A DNA stretch of 64,000 nt, taken from NCBI GenBank assembly GCA_019914945.1, contig CM034103.1, positions 15,714,785 to 15,778,784 on the forward strand, read 5' to 3'. Both the position numbers and the translations under genes were made by a program. Positions 59,917 through 64,000 of the stretch are shown here, piece by piece. Positions within the stretch are counted from its first letter, which is position 1, and every line of letters starts with the position of its first letter. Under the pieces are notes generated by a model, which was not told the origin of the DNA, did no database searches, and saw nothing but the letters and a program-made list of their open reading frames with translations. This DNA comes from Typha latifolia. Lineage: Eukaryota > Streptophyta > Magnoliopsida > Poales > Typhaceae.

Positions 59917-62900
59917 ATGGCTCAACTTCTCTCGCCAGTGTGCGCCGACTCCCTCCTCAAGTTCAAGAACCCGTCGCCGCCTTTCCTCTTCTCCGGAAGC
60001 CGGTGGCGGAGTTCGCCGGCAGCGTCGCGGGTGATGGCGGATCCCCGAAGCAGCCTCCGCCGCCACTGTGGGCCGCGGAAAAGGGATGTCACTGTCGCCG
60101 CCGCCGCCGCCGCAGGGGAATCAGGATCGACGGATGATATCGTGGATGATTACTACGCTGTCCTTGGAGTGGTAACTTAATCCATTCTTGATATTTGGTC
60201 TTCTGATAGAAATATCTCTCTAGGGTTATCGCAACATGAGAAGAGGTAGGAATTACCTACTTCAATAGATCAATTGTGGATATTTGGGAATTTTTTTTCC
60301 TTCGTTGCATTTACTTACTAAAAGGAAGAATTTTAGTGAAAGGAAGGATGGTGAAAAAAGGGGGCAAGCACTATAGCTCTAATTATTCCACTCAGGCTAA
60401 CATATATAAATATCATGCATAGCAGATGCCAGATGCCACTCCCCAGCAAATAAAAAAAGCTTACTACAATTGCATGAAAGCTTGCCATCCAGATTTGAGT
60501 GGGAATGATCCGGATGTGACTAATTTCTGCATGTTTATCAATGATGTCTATGCGGTGAGCTCCTTAAACTTGAAACTCCGTTAGATCGTGTTAAATTCAT
60601 GCATCCCGAGATGTTTTATTTTGTAAGCTAACATGAATCAGGGAAGAACAGGTGCTTAGTGATCCTGTGCAGCGTATGGTATACGATGAAATTCATGGGT
60701 ATGCCTTGACTGCTATCAATCCTTTCATCGATGACGATGCTCCTAAGGATCATGCATTTGTTGATGAATTTAGCTGCATAGGTATGGTGATTTTCTTATT
60801 ACTTTAAGCTTTAATAAATAAGCGGAAGAAACTTCATTCTTTTTCTTGATTAGCACGTCAAAGATCTATTCAACTCCAAAAGTATTTCGTATTTCTCTTC
60901 TTAGCTCAATAGACATATGGCAATGACCTAATGAGTTGTCGGTTGACAATAGACACGAGACAATGGATATCCTAATGTATTGCAGATGAACTTGGCGCAA
61001 TGCATCTTAATCTCTTTGTCAATGGTACCAATATATTACCCTTTTGTCATGTAAACACAGGATGTAAAAATTGTGCGAATGTGGCTCCTGATGTTTTCCA
61101 AATTGAGGAAGACTTTGGACGAGCAAGAGTTTGCTGCCAATCAGGGAATTCGGACTTGGTTCAACAAGCTATTGATAGTTGGTGAGTTCCGAGGGGCATA
61201 GCAACAGTAACTGGATGCAACAAGCCAGTAGTAAATGCTATCTGATTTAGTCACCTTAATCTACTATCATTCATTAGTGTGGACTTCTCTGGATCTGGGC
61301 AGATTTTCCCATTTAAATCATTATCTCTATCTCGTTATGTACTATTCTCATTTCTATGAAGTATACTTGGAGACAATGACATGCTTCACTAACAATTAAT
61401 GAGATGGAATGTAATCTTCTGTTCTTTGAAATCAATGAAACTTTATTATTTGAAACTCATATGAAGAAAGACCTTCCTAGTAATTCTTTTCTGTAGATAT
61501 ATTTGAAGATATCTGGATACTATTTGTTTTCATCTCTTCAGCATTCTTTCAATAACTCTTCGTTCTTCATTGGCTCCCCTTTTCTGATCTATTTGGTATT
61601 GTCACGAGGATGTGCATGTAAAGTTTTAACAGATGATATTCTGTCAATCGCATTTCTTGCAGTAATGGTTTTCCTGCTAATGCTGATCAATTTGAATGTT
61701 CATTTTCAGCCCAGTTGATTGCATTCATTGGACTTCTGCTGCACAGCTTTCACTTCTTGAAGATGAAATGCGTAGAGCTGAGAGAGTAAATGTAAGACAA
61801 ATTTCCTAATGAAATACTCTGTGATTAGTAAAAACATCTGGTAGGGTGTGCTCAATGTCATGTCATATTGACGGTCATTTTGTATGCATGGAGAACTAAA
61901 AACTTTTGTTCATTTTAGATGCCAATTTCATGCTTACACATGTTGAGTCCAAAAAAGTAAGGGAAGGATCTTCTGTTGCATTGAGCTTTATTCAGAGTTG
62001 GGTAGAGTTGGGGTCTGTGGTAGGGAGAGACCAAGTAGATCTTCTTCTTTCATATCTTTTTGGTCTTTCTGTTTTAACATTTTTAAGCTTTTGAAGTTCT
62101 CCAGTATTTTAAGATTTCGGTGAAATTGAACAGGCTGGCAGTTATAGATATTGCTGAAATGATTACTGTCCTTTATTTTCTCCTCTAGTCTATTTTTAAG
62201 AACTGATTCAAAGTTGCCTTACTTGAAATCTCTATTATATAGAACTCTGTTATAAATGAGTTTCTATTTGAACAGGTTGGGCTAATGCTTGCAGGAATGG
62301 GAGGTTCATCAGTTGATGTGTTTCGGATGGTAATAAAGATGGTTTTGATTCTTGATGGAATTTGTATTTACAATAGTAGCACTTTCTTGATTTTCCCTGA
62401 CATCTTTATATGCGACAGGCAAGTTCACGGTGGGAAAAGAGACAAGCAAAAGTCTTGGTATATTTCCTTGTTCTTATCGATTTATCACCTCAACCTGTTT
62501 GCCAGACAATATCCACTACTGTCAAACAGATACTATGTTTGCTTATGTTTCACTTGCTGTCGTTTCATTCCTCTTAATAAATCATTGATCATTTGTTTCT
62601 AGAAGTCTGCTTAATTCCTTAGACTGGGCCTAGAATAATCATCTCACTTGTTCTCATTTTGATAGGCAAGGCATGGATATGATTGGCATGATCTCCCCTT
62701 TCACTTGACCTGTAAAGTGCTGATAATTGACACATTCCTAATTGCCTTGCCTTATTTCTCATCTTGAGCCAGTATGACAAATATGATAGCGCCGTGGTTA
62801 TGATTCTTCTTTATCTGCTTAATTGAGATAGTTGAACAAATATGGCATTGCAATCATATTCTTCATTTCCTGTCTTGTGTTGCCCCTTACGTACTATGTG

Positions 62901-63621
62901 ATAGCAGTGATGTCATAAGTTAGTAATTCAAGATCATCATAGTATTCCTTATATTTGCAGTCCATTAGACGTGTTCTCTTGCATGCAGGAAAGGGTTAGG
63001 ATTCGAATGGTGAAGCAGAAGGATTCAAAGTCCTGGAGTGATGTTTGGGGAAAGCCAAAGGATTACCAAAATACAGGTACTCTTTCACAAACAAAAAGGA
63101 AAAAAAGAAGCTATATATGCTGCTAAAGTTCCTGTGATGTCTCTCTCTTATCCTCTGAATCTTCAAGGTAAAACTTTGTCAGTTGCGATGGTCAATGAAT
63201 AGCAGCAATTGTTTGGCACTAATATTACTAGTTAGATGTATTCACTTTTCACATGCATCTCAATTAAAGGGGGGACATAAACCTCTTCATTGATCTGAAT
63301 CTCAAACCACGTAGCTGGTGGTAAAGCATGAGTGGTTGCTGACAGTATCAAGCCTCCTAGTTTCTGTGCAAATTAAGATAACCCTTAGGCCTGGAATCTG
63401 GATGGCCCTTTTCGATTTCTTTCATTTTTTTTCCTATCAAGCTACTTGCTGGGTTTGCTTCCGATGACTAATAGGACATTTAATTTGCAGAAGAGGAAGC
63501 TAAGGAGCGAGCAAAAAGAGCTGCAGAAGCAGCAAGAAGGTGGAGAGACTACTCGAGGAAAGGCACAGATAAACCCCCTACTTTCAAACTTCCAGAGGCA
63601 ATGTCCGGTAAAGAACAATGA
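59917..63621 (+). CDS. Chloroplast-type J-domain/ferredoxin fusion protein (DJC76-like)
   Basis: Nine exons: 59917-60171, 60426-60554, 60652-60781, 61061-61181, 61710-61791, 62276-62329, 62419-62457, 62989-63076, 63491-63621; 342 residues. The N-terminal 65 residues are Ser/Pro/Arg/Ala-rich with few acids, like a chloroplast transit peptide. A J domain follows (about 77-148, DDYYAVLGV onward) with an intact HPD motif at 106-108. A 4Fe-4S ferredoxin-like module has Cys170, 173 and 176 (CIGCKNC) and Cys212 (CPVDCIHW). The C-terminal third is charged and helical (EEEAKERAKRAAEAARRWRD). Arabidopsis DJC76, DJC77 and DJC82 share this J-plus-ferredoxin layout in plastids. HSP70 co-chaperone activity tied to a redox cluster is inferred from the domains. 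Confidence 0.9.
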
Positions 63622-64000
63622 AACACGAAAGAAAAGATGATTCTCCGAGACAATCTCTCTCCTCCATCAACTTCTTAACGTGTAATTAATTATTTCCAGA
63701 GCGCTTCTACAGCCGCTGCTGCTTAGTTCCCACTCATATTATATTTGTAAATCATGTATAAATCCATAGATGATTCTTACAGGTGCCTCTCACCAAGATC
63801 ATTACCCTCTCCAACATGTATCCTATGTATATATATACTCTCTCGTTACGACTATTCTAACAAATAAAATAGTTGTTGATGCTGGATTGGAATGACTGAC
63901 ATGCGTATTATACAAACTCCATTCATCCTCCAATTAACTGATATTTGTGTTAATTAATGCATCATAAACAACAATTAATCTAAGTCAATTCCCCGGGGAA
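63622..64000. other. 3' UTR and downstream flank of the J-domain gene
   Basis: AT-rich sequence with an AATAAA-type motif near 63863. I see no further gene before the window end. Confidence 0.5.

Overview
This is a gene-dense stretch of a flowering-plant nuclear genome. The evidence is multi-exon genes with GT-AG introns, plant-only families (PERK kinase, secondary-wall cellulose synthase, CONTINUOUS VASCULAR RING protein), decayed LINE retrotransposons and AT-rich intergenic DNA. Several short-intron or intronless genes are strongly GC-rich at third codon positions (the enoyl-CoA isomerase at 42.4-43.1 kb, the receptor-like protein at 45.8-47.2 kb). That leans towards a monocot with a fairly compact genome, but I cannot name the species.

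Left third (1-25 kb): the 5' part of a PXA-domain (sorting-nexin-like) gene on the minus strand, cut by the window edge. Then a head-to-head pair of tiny mitochondrial membrane protein genes, TOM7 (minus) and an NDUFB4-like complex I subunit (plus), share a 256-bp promoter with four TGGGCY (site II) motifs. A 3-kb gene-poor tract with three diverged copies of one sequence follows, then an eight-exon PERK receptor kinase and a small unrecognised acidic/glycine-rich protein. A decayed LINE tail split by a nested hAT-like element, a second LINE remnant and AT-microsatellite-rich DNA fill 16-25 kb.

Middle (25-45 kb): a 12-exon TauE/SafE-family membrane protein, a probable orphan gene 5' end, a seven-exon COV/LCV-family gene (minus), a six-exon CCDC25-like (NFACT-R) gene with one GC-AG intron, an intronless peroxisomal delta3,delta2-enoyl-CoA isomerase ending in SKL (minus), and a three-exon pathogen-related protein.

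Right third (45-64 kb): an intronless RLP51/SNC2-like LRR receptor-like protein beside a 13-exon CESA8-class cellulose synthase on the minus strand, an adjacency resembling that of At4g18760 and At4g18780 in Arabidopsis. Then a small membrane-anchored LysM protein (minus) and a nine-exon chloroplast-type J-domain/ferredoxin fusion protein (DJC76-like).

The exon joins were derived by reading splice sites and phases by eye. Every complete multi-exon model sums to a multiple of three and gives a continuous protein. The genes are unrelated housekeeping, wall and defence genes, not a cluster working in one pathway. I found no clearly novel system. The most interesting items are the shared mitochondrial promoter, the GC-AG intron, the CESA8-RLP51 linkage, the nested transposons and the unexplained duplicated tracts.
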